Part shown: positions 26,087-34,873 of the stretch, piece after piece
How positions within the stretch are numbered: position 1 is the stretch's first letter
Layout of the letters: the number at the start of each line of letters is the position of its first letter
Source of the DNA: CAVYGM01 sp963768025
Lineage (GTDB): Bacteria; Bacteroidota; Bacteroidia; Cytophagales; Spirosomataceae
NCBI GenBank assembly: GCA_963768025.1
Contig: CAVYGM010000042.1
Coordinates: 62,001-126,000 of the forward strand
Reading direction: 5' to 3'
Length of the DNA stretch: 64,000 nucleotides
Position numbers and translations under genes: made by a program
Notes under the pieces: generated by a model
What the model was told of the DNA's origin: nothing
The model's input: only the letters and a program-made list of their open reading frames with translations
The model's database searches: none

Positions 26087-26104
26087 AAGTCCGTTTTTTA
26101 CAAT
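26087..26104. promoter_or_regulatory. 18-bp motif ahead of SnoaL-like gene (copy 2)
   Basis: AAGTCCGTTTTTTACAAT, identical to copy 1; it starts at the base after the AraC stop and ends 53 bp before the SnoaL-like start. TAATTTTA lies downstream as a possible -7 element. Confidence 0.65.
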
Positions 26105-26157
26105 TTTTCATGGGTGCGTCTCCTTAATTTTATAGGAAACTTAAACGTAATTCTATC

Positions 26158-26541
26158 ATGAAGACTAACAAAGAATTCATTGCTGAGTACATCGAAAGAA
26201 TACATGGGAAAGCCAAAACAGCCGAACTCCTCGCACGCTACATTTCGGAGGCCGATGCCGAACTGATAGGCCACATCATGATTTTTGAAGCGGGGATCCC
26301 CTGCTACGATTTTGCCCCCGAAGACATCATCGCCGAGGGCGACAAAGTAATGGTGCGCTTTACGGTAACCGGCAAGCACACGGGCGAGTTGTTTGGATGC
26401 CCCCCCACGGGCAACGACGTAAAAGTTTCGGGTATTATTGTCTATGAAATAGCTGATCAGATGATTGTCAACCACTGGATGGAAGTGGATTCCGTAGGAT
26501 TGATGCAACAAATTTCTGCCCCTAAAACCCAACTCGCCTAA
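26158..26541 (+). CDS. SnoaL-like (NTF2-fold) polyketide cyclase/ester-cyclase family protein
   Basis: 127 residues. NTF2 fold: an N-terminal helix (EFIAEYIERIHGKAKTAELLARYIS), then strands ending VMVRFTVTGKHTGELFGCPPTGNDVKVSGIIVYEIADQMIVNHWMEVD, matching SnoaL-like domain proteins (xGxHxGxxxGxPPTG block). No signal peptide, so cytoplasmic. Shares an 18-bp upstream motif with the AraC gene. A decayed NTF2-like gene follows 13 bp downstream. No reaction can be assigned. Confidence 0.82.
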   Translation: MKTNKEFIAEYIERIHGKAKTAELLARYISEADAELIGHIMIFEAGIPCYDFAPEDIIAEGDKVMVRFTVTGKHTGELFGCPPTGNDVKVSGIIVYEIADQMIVNHWMEVDSVGLMQQISAPKTQLA

Positions 26542-26554
26542 CACCCCCACTCAC

Positions 26555-27047
26555 ATGAAAAAGACACTATTTGTACTGCTTATGGCAGCGGTATCGGGCT
26601 ACGCCTTTGCCCAAATCGGCCGAGGAAGAAGCTATCAAAAAAGTAATAATCGCGAATATTGACGCGTATATCGACGCGACTTTCAGGCTTGGGCCGATGC
26701 TATTTGTAACTCACCCCAAACGTCATGGGTTCTAACGCCAAAGGTTCACCGGGTAGTATGGGCATCGAACGGGCTTTGATAAAATGAAGCAGGGAATGAA
26801 GAAATGTGATAACACGATTCGCCAAAAGGAATGATCGGTTGAAGGTCGAGAAGATTGGAATATCAGAATTAGCGGTACTATGGCATGGGCAATGTGGAAT
26901 CAACATTAATGTGGGTAAAGAGACTACCAAATGGATTCTCACCGATCGACCGTCCTTGAAAAGATTGATGGTCAATGGAAAATCTCTGCTTCTGCTTCGG
27001 TTTGGGATTTCAAGAATGCGACCCCACCAATGCCCTCGAAGTATTAG
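26555..27047 (+). pseudogene. Decayed exported NTF2-like (SnoaL/DUF4440-type) gene
   Basis: Starts MKKTLFVLLMAAVSGYAFAQ (a good signal peptide) at 26555, but the frame then breaks: AEEEAIKKVIIANIDAYID, DFQAWADAICNSPQTSWVL, then after several shifts and stops ISGTMAWAMWNQH and VLEKIDGQWKISASASVWD, ending at TAG 27045-27047. These are the expected successive blocks of an exported NTF2-like protein. Unlike other broken genes here, stops persist in the last section (for example after WNQH), and more than one change is needed, so true decay is more likely than a single sequencing error. It may be a degraded relative of the intact neighbour. Confidence 0.7.
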
Positions 27048-27133
27048 GTCAGAATGTCGCATTCTTTGGATAAAAATCGGTTGGTGCTGAAAGGAGGTCT
27101 TTTGTGATTCTGTATCTGATAACGTTTTCAAAT

Positions 27134-27201
27134 TAGCTATTTTTACTTTCCAGGAAAGTGACACAGTTCGTTTCACAATTCCTGGAAAGTAAAAATAGCT
27201 A
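27134..27201. repeat. Perfect 23-bp inverted repeat
   Basis: Arms 27134-27156 (TAGCTATTTTTACTTTCC then AGGAA) and 27179-27201 are exact reverse complements around a 22-nt spacer that itself can extend the stem (AGTGA/TTCAC-like). It lies between the decayed gene and the DUF1801 gene. It lacks a U-tract. Confidence 0.85.
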
Positions 27202-27223
27202 TACCCTATCCCCGATCTGACAG

Positions 27224-27606
27224 ATGCTCACCTCCAAACCTACCACCTTTGACGAGTACCTCGCTGACTTCATGCCCGAGGTGCAGGTACTTTTGCAGCA
27301 GGTCAGAGAAATAATTCAAAAGGCCGCTCCGGAAGCACAGGAAGCCATCAAGTACGGAATGCCGACCTTCATCTACAAGGGCAACCTGGTATACTTTGCC
27401 GCCTTTAAAAACCACATTGGCCTGTACGCTTTGCCTACCGGCAACCAGGCATTTGCCGAAGAACTGGCTGGATACAAGACCGGCAAAGGCTCCATTCAGT
27501 TTCCGCTCCACACGCCTATGCCCTTGGACCTGATCAGCCGTATTGTAAAGTTTCGGGTGGTTGAAAATGATCGGAAAGCGGCTGCGAAGAAGAAGGCTGG
27601 GCTTGA
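27224..27606 (+). CDS. DUF1801 (YdhG-like) protein, stop probably masked by an indel
   Basis: About 127 residues. DUF1801 proteins start TSKPTTFDEYLADFMPEVQVLLQQVREIIQKAAPEAQEAIKYGMPTF and continue FAAFKNHIGLYALP and GSIQFPLHTPMPLDLISRIVKFRV, which is the fold seen. The frame then runs on without a stop through non-coding-looking residues into the SGNH gene. Restoring one A in the AAGAAGAAGG run (near 27593) would give ..KKKGWA-stop (TGA 27604-27606), the normal end for this family. The end coordinate is therefore inferred. Function unknown. Confidence 0.7.
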
Positions 27607-27766
27607 CAATTCTGCCTCGTACAGGGACATCGCCTGTATTGGGTGTATTCATGAGCCGACCCAGCCCTATGTGGTTTGTAGATCTACCAAAATATTTTCG
27701 GCCTCAAATCAAAAATTAGCCCCCTGCCTGTCTTTTAGCTCTGTTCTATTGCTTCTAAAAGACTCC

Positions 27767-29008
27767 ATGAGAAACAAAAAAATACAAATTTTCCGGAAGT
27801 ACCTGCTGGCGGGGCTCCTCCTTAGCATCCATTCCGTGGCTCTTGCGCAAGCTCCGTTTGGTGCGGGTACCACTGCCTCCGGCGGACCTTTTGCGCTCCA
27901 TACCGGCGATCGGGTGGTATTTGTGGGAAATTCCCTGTTCGAAAACGACCTCCTCTACGGGTACCTCGAACTGGCCCTCACAACCCGCTGGCCCGACCGG
28001 CAGGTAACCTTCCGCAACATCGGCTGGACGGGCGACACGGTTTGGGGCGAGGCGCGTAGCTACTTCACCAACCCACCTACCCCCTACGAGTTGCTCTTAA
28101 AACAAATTACCGAGGCCAGGCCCACGGTGGTGTTTGTGGCGTATGGCGGCATTGAGGCGCAAAAAGGCCAGGAGGGTCTTCCTGATTTTGTGAAGGGACT
28201 GGACCGTCTGCTGGACACTCTTTCCCGGTTGGGGGCCAGAACGGTACTACTATCTCCGCCTCCCCTGTTTTTGCCAGAACATACCGACCGAAATGCCACG
28301 CTGGCAGAGTACACCAACGAAATAGCCCGTAGAGCAGCAGCTCGGGGTACCCTTTATATTGATATTTTCAATCCTCTGAAAGAACTGGCAAAAAACGTGG
28401 TGCTGTCAGATAATGGATTTCATCTCAACGAAAGCGGGTATTACCAGCTTGCCAACGTACTCGATAAACAACTTGGCGGAGCTTCACGGGCAGAAGCGGT
28501 TGCCATCAACGTATCCAAAAAGCAGGAAGCTACCTCCCAAACAGCCAAAATCCTTCCTTCGCCATCCAACGGTTCTATCCTGCAATTTGAACTGGATAAT
28601 ACTTCTTTGCCCTTACCCCTTCCCGACAATAGGACGTCGCAGCCTGTGAATACGCAACTCCTGAGAATTACCGGTCTAAAAAAGGGAGCATATACCCTTA
28701 CAACGAATGGATTTGAGGTGGTATCGGCCTCGGCTGATCAATGGGCCAAAGGCGTGGCTATTCTGCAAGGGCCTGACTTCACGGAAGCGGAACGATTGCG
28801 GGAGTTGATCGTAGAAAAAAACCAGGTGTTTTTCCACCAGTACCGACCCCAAAACCGTACCTACATTCTGGGCTTTCGATCCTACGAGCAGGGCCGCCAC
28901 GCCAAGGGACTGGAAGATCTCGGCCTGATCATCACCTGGCTGGAAGGACAGATCGCCCAGCACCGAATGCCAACATCTTCTGTGTACCAGCTTACTCAAC
29001 TCCGCTAG
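27767..29008 (+). CDS. Exported SGNH/GDSL-type hydrolase
   Basis: 413 residues from the internal ATG 27767. Signal peptide about 1-28 (YLLAGLLLSIHSVALAQ). Block I is VFVGNSLFENDL (nucleophile Ser in GNS rather than GDS), an NIGWTGDT block follows, VVFVAYGGIEAQ sits where the GxN block lies, and NGFHLNESGYYQL carries the catalytic Asp-x-x-His region. Periplasmic or secreted esterase; Bacteroidota and Planctomycetota pair such genes with large heme/HEAT proteins. The next gene starts 1 bp after the stop, so they are one unit. Confidence 0.8.
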   Translation: MRNKKIQIFRKYLLAGLLLSIHSVALAQAPFGAGTTASGGPFALHTGDRVVFVGNSLFENDLLYGYLELALTTRWPDRQVTFRNIGWTGDTVWGEARSYFTNPPTPYELLLKQITEARPTVVFVAYGGIEAQKGQEGLPDFVKGLDRLLDTLSRLGARTVLLSPPPLFLPEHTDRNATLAEYTNEIARRAAARGTLYIDIFNPLKELAKNVVLSDNGFHLNESGYYQLANVLDKQLGGASRAEAVAINVSKKQEATSQTAKILPSPSNGSILQFELDNTSLPLPLPDNRTSQPVNTQLLRITGLKKGAYTLTTNGFEVVSASADQWAKGVAILQGPDFTEAERLRELIVEKNQVFFHQYRPQNRTYILGFRSYEQGRHAKGLEDLGLIITWLEGQIAQHRMPTSSVYQLTQLR

Positions 29009-29009
29009 C

Positions 29010-32000
29010 ATGACCCTACTTACTTCTATAAAAGCTTACCGTAGCCTGCTGATCGTTCCGCTGGTGCTACTGATGACGTCCTCCATCCATCAGGACAACC
29101 AGAAGGAAAACCCGGACCCGGACGTACAAAAGGAGCTCGACTCATTCAAAATAGCGGATGGGTTTGAGGTGACCCTCTTTGCCTCCGAACCCCTGGTAGC
29201 CAAGCCCATTCAGATGAACTGGGATGCCGACGGCCGCCTGTGGGTGGTGAGCAGTACGGCCTATCCGCACGTAAAAACCGGTGAACAGGCCAACGATAAG
29301 ATTTTTGTGCTGGAAGATACCGACGGCGACGGCCGGGCCGACAAATCCACCGTATTTGCCGAGGGCCTGCTTACCCCAACGGGTATCCTGCCCGGCGACG
29401 GCGGTGTGTACGTGGCCAACTCCACCGAAATCCTGCATTTTATGGATACCGACGGGGATGGTAAAGCCGACAAAAAGCGCCGGGTACTGACGGGCTTTGG
29501 GGTAGCAGATACCCACCACCTGATCCATACCTTCCGCTGGGGGCCCGAAGGGCGGCTCTACTTCAATCAGTCCATCTACATTTACAGCCACGTGGAAACA
29601 CCCTCCGGCATCAAACGCCTGGAAGGAGGCGGCGTGTGGCAACTCCAACCCAACACCCTGGAACTGGACGTGTACGCCAAGGGCCTCATCAATCCCTGGG
29701 GGTTGCAGTTTGACCGCTGGGGGCAGTCGTTCCTGACGGATGGGGCCGGAGGCGAAGGCATCAACTACGCCTTTCCGGGGGCTACCTTCGTTACGGCACC
29801 GGGCGCAGAGCGCATCATCCGGGGGCTGAACCCCGGCCAACCCAAGCACAGCGGCCTGGACGTCGTGTCCGGGCGGCACCTGCCCGAATCCTGGCAGGGC
29901 AGTGTGATCACCAACGACTTCCGGGCCAACCGCATCAACCGGTTTGTCCTCACCGAGCAGGGCAGCGGTTATGCCTCCCGGCAGGTGGAGGATCTGCTCT
30001 GGACGGATCACGTGGCCTTCCGGCCGGTGGATATATCCGTGGGGCCCGACGGGGCCATCTACGTAGCCGACTGGTACAACCCCATCATCCAGCACGGGGA
30101 GGTAGACTTCCACGATCCGCGGCGCGACCAGGAACGCGGACGTATCTGGCGGATTACGGCCAAAAACCGTCCTTTGGTCAAGAAACCAACGCTCACCAAA
30201 GCCACTACTGCCGAGCTTCTGGACGCTCTGAAGCTCCCCGAAGACTGGACGCGGACCCAAGCCAAACAGCTCCTGAAAACCCGTGGAGCCACCGAAGTAG
30301 TGCCGGTGCTAAAAAAGTGGGTGAATGATTTGGACAAAAAAGGGGCTGACTACGAGCATCACCTGCTGGAAGCCCTGTGGGTGTACCAAGCCCTCGATGT
30401 GGTGAACGAGCCCCTGTTGCTGAGCCTTCTCAATGCCGAACGCCATCAGGCGCGGGCGGCCGCGCTCCGGGCCCTGCAGCTGTGGGATAAAAAAATAGCC
30501 AATGTACCCGCCCTGCTCACCAAAGCCGTAGCCGACCAGCATCCGCAGGTACGTCTGGAGGCCGTGATTGCGTTGAGGAAAGTAAAAACAGCGGAGGCGG
30601 CTCGTACCGCTCTGACCGTACTGGAACAGCCCATGGACGAGTTTCTGGATTTTGCGCTTTGGCAAACCACCCGCGAACTGGAAGCCTGGTGGACCAAACG
30701 CCTGAAAACCGAACCCGACTTTTTGGGTAGCTCCCTTAAAACTGCCTATGCTTTGAAGTCGGTAAGTACCCCCGAGGCAGTTACGCAGCTGGTGGGACTC
30801 TATACCAAAGGCCAGGTACCCGAAGAATACCAGCAGGATGTCCTCAACTCCCTGGCGCGCTATGGTAGTCCGGGTGATCTGGCGGTGCTGTTTGATAAAG
30901 TGATGCAAGTACCCGAGGGCCCGACTAAGCAGGCAGCTGCCCAACTGGCCGCCCTGGAAGAAGCTGCCCGGCAGCGGAATGTAAAACCGGGCCGAGACCT
31001 GAGCCGGATTGCCGGCATGATCGAAAATGAAGATCCGGCCGTAGCAGCCAGTGCGCTCCGACTGGCGGGCTATTGGCGTCTGACCGGTTTGACCGACCGG
31101 ATTGTCACAATAGCCCAAAACGGAGACAAGGCTAGTCAGAAAGCAGCCCTGGGGGCTTTGGTATTGCTGGATAAAAACAGGGCCGAAACGCTCCTGACCC
31201 AGCTGGCCGCTGCCAAAAACCTACCGGCACAACGGCTGCTGGCTACCACCCAACTCGTGCCCCTCAATACCCCCGAAGCCGCCCGACTGGGAGCCGATTT
31301 ATTGAGAACCCTACCCGCCGAAACCGATGCTTCCGAGCTTTTTCTGGCGTTTCTGACCAGCAAACCGGCTATCCGTGCGCTGGCCGAAGCGATAGCGACC
31401 CGCAAAATTCCCGAGAATCAGGCTCAGGCCGGCCGGCTAATTGTGCAAAGAAGGGTACCCTTCAACCGACAAAACGACGAGGAGGTGATCTTGCTAAAAA
31501 GGGCTTTGGAAGCTTCGGGCGGCAAACTACCCACCGAAAAGATGCCGCAGCAATTGACGGATCAGGATATCGCGGGACTGGCAAAAGTAATAGCCACCAG
31601 CGCCAATCCTGAGCGCGGAGAACTGGTGTACCGAAAATCCAGCTGCTTCACCTGCCACGCCCTCGGCGGAGCGGGTGGCCTTATTGGCCCCGACCTGAGC
31701 AGCCTGGGTACCAGCTCGCCCGTAGAAACCATCATCCGGTCGGTTCTGTACCCCACGGCCTCCATTAAGGAAGGCTATGAATTGCAGCGATTTGCCAAAA
31801 AAGACGGCAGCGAACTACTGGGCTACCTGGTTAGCAACGGTACTTCCGAAGTGGTGATGCGCGATGTGACCGGGCTGGAAGTAGCTGTCCCCAAAAGTCA
31901 GATTGAGAAAATGGAAAAAGTCCCCGGCTCGCTCATGCCCGCCGGGCTTACCGCCAGCCTGGACAAAGAAGAATTCACTAACCTGATCGGCTTCCTTTCC

Positions 32001-32489
32001 AAACTAGGCGAATCGGGTGCGTATCGCGTCCCAAACGCTCGCCTCGTACGGCGCTGGGAAGCGGCCCCCAATCAGCCCGACCTGGTAAAAAAGATTCGTG
32101 AGGAAGGCCCGATGGCGTTCACCAGAGCCAATGCCAGGGTACCCTTCCAGCCGCTTTACAGCCAAGTCGCCGGCGATTTGCCGGTGGATGAACTACCCAT
32201 CCTGGAACCTACCCCAGCCCGGCGGCTGAGTATCGTACGGTTCGATATAGAGGTTCTTACTCCCGGAAAAGTGAATCTGGACCTGAACTCCACCGCCGGC
32301 TTGTCGGCCTGGGCGGGGCAAAAGTCCGTCAAGCTCACGGATCAAGGTATAATGGCCGAGTTGGGAAAGGGGGTGCACACCATCACGCTGGTGGTGGATC
32401 GTACTGCTTTTAAAGAAAAAATGCTGAGCGTCACGTTACAGGACGGACAAGAAGGTACCGCTCAAACACGATTACGAATGGGGCGCTAG
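29010..32489 (+). CDS. PVC-type heme-binding protein (dehydrogenase-like propeller, HEAT repeats, cytochrome c)
   Basis: 1159 residues. Signal peptide about 1-30, then an N-terminal six-bladed-propeller-like dehydrogenase region (IADGFEVTLFASEPLV, VLEDTDGDGRADKSTVFAEG, FMDTDGDGKADKKRRV with paired DxDGDGxADK motifs, and DGAIYVADWYNPIIQHGE) to about 400; HEAT-like alpha repeats about 400-860; one cytochrome c with CFTCH (C879, C882, H883) and a C-terminal beta-rich domain. The family is common in Planctomycetes-Verrucomicrobia-Chlamydiae and Bacteroidota, predicted to be periplasmic and to act on sugars or polyols. One bp after the SGNH gene stop. Confidence 0.85.
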   Translation: MTLLTSIKAYRSLLIVPLVLLMTSSIHQDNQKENPDPDVQKELDSFKIADGFEVTLFASEPLVAKPIQMNWDADGRLWVVSSTAYPHVKTGEQANDKIFVLEDTDGDGRADKSTVFAEGLLTPTGILPGDGGVYVANSTEILHFMDTDGDGKADKKRRVLTGFGVADTHHLIHTFRWGPEGRLYFNQSIYIYSHVETPSGIKRLEGGGVWQLQPNTLELDVYAKGLINPWGLQFDRWGQSFLTDGAGGEGINYAFPGATFVTAPGAERIIRGLNPGQPKHSGLDVVSGRHLPESWQGSVITNDFRANRINRFVLTEQGSGYASRQVEDLLWTDHVAFRPVDISVGPDGAIYVADWYNPIIQHGEVDFHDPRRDQERGRIWRITAKNRPLVKKPTLTKATTAELLDALKLPEDWTRTQAKQLLKTRGATEVVPVLKKWVNDLDKKGADYEHHLLEALWVYQALDVVNEPLLLSLLNAERHQARAAALRALQLWDKKIANVPALLTKAVADQHPQVRLEAVIALRKVKTAEAARTALTVLEQPMDEFLDFALWQTTRELEAWWTKRLKTEPDFLGSSLKTAYALKSVSTPEAVTQLVGLYTKGQVPEEYQQDVLNSLARYGSPGDLAVLFDKVMQVPEGPTKQAAAQLAALEEAARQRNVKPGRDLSRIAGMIENEDPAVAASALRLAGYWRLTGLTDRIVTIAQNGDKASQKAALGALVLLDKNRAETLLTQLAAAKNLPAQRLLATTQLVPLNTPEAARLGADLLRTLPAETDASELFLAFLTSKPAIRALAEAIATRKIPENQAQAGRLIVQRRVPFNRQNDEEVILLKRALEASGGKLPTEKMPQQLTDQDIAGLAKVIATSANPERGELVYRKSSCFTCHALGGAGGLIGPDLSSLGTSSPVETIIRSVLYPTASIKEGYELQRFAKKDGSELLGYLVSNGTSEVVMRDVTGLEVAVPKSQIEKMEKVPGSLMPAGLTASLDKEEFTNLIGFLSKLGESGAYRVPNARLVRRWEAAPNQPDLVKKIREEGPMAFTRANARVPFQPLYSQVAGDLPVDELPILEPTPARRLSIVRFDIEVLTPGKVNLDLNSTAGLSAWAGQKSVKLTDQGIMAELGKGVHTITLVVDRTAFKEKMLSVTLQDGQEGTAQTRLRMGR

Positions 32490-32527
32490 GAAGTTAAAAA
32501 CCTTTTCCCATGTTGATACTCGAAAAA

Positions 32528-32561
32528 GCAAAAGCACCCAGCGGAGACCGGGTGCTTTTGC
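32528..32561. terminator. Hairpin between the heme protein and catalase genes
   Basis: Perfect 12-bp stem GCAAAAGCACCC (32528-32539)/GGGTGCTTTTGC (32550-32561) with 10-nt loop between convergent genes, near the catalase stop. Confidence 0.7.
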
Positions 32562-32579
32562 AAAACTTATGTCGAATAC

Positions 32580-34697
32580 TTATACCAATGACTTCTCCCG
32601 GCTCCAAAACCGGTGCTTTTCAATGGCCGCGATGAAGGATTTGGCTACCTGATCGGAATCTTGATCCATCACAACCCCTTCACTTTCCAGCAGGCCATCG
32701 GCGCCCATCCTGTCGGTAGCTTTGAGAAAATCGACTCCTTCGCCACTGGCAGCGATGGGTTTGCAGTGCATGAAGGCCTCGCGTACAAACCGAACCGCAT
32801 CGGGTTCGTCTTTCAGTGCATCCACGCTTTTTTGCCCGCCGGGAACATACACGGCGTCATATAGCACCGAAGCTTCGGTTTGTAGGCTACCGTCGATTTT
32901 CATGGCCTCGCCCGAATCCGGCTTCAGCATACCCAAGTGTGGGGCTACCAGTTTGACCATAGCGCCCTCGGCCATTAGGGCTTTTTTCATGGCGGCCAGC
33001 TGCGCCCCACTCGCTCCGTCGGCCGCCAGAATTGCAATTTGCCGAGTTTTAATGCCTTTACCCTGAGGCTTGTCCATGCTCAAGGCTTCCGAACTGCCGA
33101 CGTCCGGCTTGGCGGGTTCTGATTGGTAGTCGGCGGGATCGGCGTCGGCGGGTACGCCCAGGTTGAGCTGTACACCCTTGGCAGAAGGTACCTGTAGACC
33201 CAGACCATTTCCTACCAAAGCAGCCAGTTGCTGATCGACCTGGGCCAGTTGAATTAACATCCGCTCGCGAATGTCCTCCATTTTTACTTTCCCCAACTCA
33301 AACCGCAACGCTTTTATGATGTGCGTTTTTTCGGTATTCGTCATACTGTTCCAGAATAGCCTGGCCTGACTGTAATGATCCATGAAGCTCTTGCTTCGCT
33401 CCCGGATCTTCTGCCCGTCGACGCGCTCGGCGTAGCTGGTAAAGCCGCTCATATCCTGCCCCGCCTGGAATGGGCAGCCGTTGGAAATTCGATTGGGACT
33501 GTAGCTGGTTTTCCCTTTGTTAATCGTCTGTCGCATGTGCCCGTCGCGCTGATTGTTATGCACGGGTGCCACGGGGCGGTTGATGGGTATTTCGTGAAAA
33601 TTGGGACCACCCAATCGCGACAATTGGGTGTCGGTGTAGGAGAACAACCTACCCTGCAAGAGCGGATCGTTGGTGAAATCAAGCCCCGGCACCAGGTGGC
33701 CCAGGTGGAATGCCACCTGCTCGGTTTCGGCAAAGAAATTATCCGGATTCCGGTTAAGCGTCATTTTGCCCAGCTTGGTGATGGGTACCAGTTCCTCGGG
33801 AATAATTTTGGTAGAGTCCAGCAGGTCGAAGTCAAATTTGTGCTCGTCTTCTTCCTCCACAATCTGCACGCCGAGTTCCCATTCGGGAAAGTCGCCGTTT
33901 TCGATCGCATCCCACAGGTCGCGGCGATGGAAATCAGGATCACGTCCTGAGATCAGCTGTGCCTCGTCCCATACGACCGAATGTATCCCCAGCAGAGGCT
34001 TCCAGTGAAATTTAACAAACCGGGCTTTGCCTTCCTTGTTAATCAGTCGGAAAGTATGCACACCAAAGCCTTCCATCATGCGATAACTGCGCGGAATGGC
34101 CCGGTCGGACATGGTCCACATAATCATATGCATAGACTCGGGCGTGATGGAAATAAAATCCCAAAAGGTGTCGTGCGCTGAGGCCGCTTGGGGAATTTCG
34201 TTGTCAGGCTCCGGCTTGACAGCGTGCACCAAGTCCGGAAACTTGATGGCATCCTGAATGAAGAAGACAGGAATATTGTTTCCTACCAGATCAAAAATGC
34301 CCTCTTCGGTATAAAACTTAACGGCAAAACCGCGCACATCACGAGCTAAATCCGTAGAGCCCCGCGAACCAGCTACGGTAGAAAAACGCGTAAAAACCGG
34401 AGTTTTGACGCCCGGCTGCAAAAAATGGGCCCTGGTAAATTCCGCATTGGAATCATAGGCTTCAAAAATTCCGTGGGCCGCCGCGCCCCGGGCGTGAACT
34501 ATCCGTTCGGGAATACGTTCGTGATCAAAGTGGGTAATCTTTTCGCGTAGGATAAAATCCTCTAACAGGGTGGGGCCTCGGTCTCCTGCTTTCAGTGAGT
34601 TCTGATCGTCGTTGATTCGAAGTCCCTGATTGGTCGTTAGAAACTGGTCCGTACTGTCTTCGCGATTTTTGTCCAACTCTTTCAGTTTCTCATTCAT
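32580..34697 (-). CDS. katE: Catalase HPII (large-subunit, KatE-type)
   Basis: 705 residues, the length of large-subunit catalases. The heme catalase core (about 45-500) shows FDHERIPERIVHARGAAAHG (catalytic His), FTRFSTVAGSRGSTDLARDVRGFAVKFYTEEG, DAIKFPDLVHAVKPEP and FSYTDTQLSRLG (proximal Tyr region). A C-terminal flavodoxin/DJ-1-like domain (about 550-695, TRQIAILAADGASGAQLAAMKKALMAEGAM) is characteristic of HPII. Converts hydrogen peroxide to water and oxygen. Divergent context: nothing in the 176 bp upstream was recognised as an OxyR or Fur site. Confidence 0.93.
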   Translation of the reverse strand: MNEKLKELDKNREDSTDQFLTTNQGLRINDDQNSLKAGDRGPTLLEDFILREKITHFDHERIPERIVHARGAAAHGIFEAYDSNAEFTRAHFLQPGVKTPVFTRFSTVAGSRGSTDLARDVRGFAVKFYTEEGIFDLVGNNIPVFFIQDAIKFPDLVHAVKPEPDNEIPQAASAHDTFWDFISITPESMHMIMWTMSDRAIPRSYRMMEGFGVHTFRLINKEGKARFVKFHWKPLLGIHSVVWDEAQLISGRDPDFHRRDLWDAIENGDFPEWELGVQIVEEEDEHKFDFDLLDSTKIIPEELVPITKLGKMTLNRNPDNFFAETEQVAFHLGHLVPGLDFTNDPLLQGRLFSYTDTQLSRLGGPNFHEIPINRPVAPVHNNQRDGHMRQTINKGKTSYSPNRISNGCPFQAGQDMSGFTSYAERVDGQKIRERSKSFMDHYSQARLFWNSMTNTEKTHIIKALRFELGKVKMEDIRERMLIQLAQVDQQLAALVGNGLGLQVPSAKGVQLNLGVPADADPADYQSEPAKPDVGSSEALSMDKPQGKGIKTRQIAILAADGASGAQLAAMKKALMAEGAMVKLVAPHLGMLKPDSGEAMKIDGSLQTEASVLYDAVYVPGGQKSVDALKDEPDAVRFVREAFMHCKPIAASGEGVDFLKATDRMGADGLLESEGVVMDQDSDQVAKSFIAAIEKHRFWSREKSLV

Positions 34698-34873
34698 AAC
34701 TGGTTTGGGGATTAGGTAAACATGGGTATCAGTAGCCAGGCCTGCATGTTCCCGTTGACCTGGGTCGAGGGTACAGCTAGTCCAAAAGCTATTCGGGGAA
34801 GTCCAAAAATCCGTGCCGGACGTACCTGACTCTACCTGAGGGTTGAAGAATTTTTATTTTGAGTAAATTAGCA

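Noticed and set aside
27224..29008. A genuine DUF1801-SGNH fusion protein
   Set aside because: The linker looks non-coding, the SGNH part has its own start and signal peptide, and a single indel explains the lost stop.
30309..31118. A 269-residue minus-strand frame within the heme protein
   Set aside because: Antisense frame in GC-rich coding DNA, no domain, no plausible start context.
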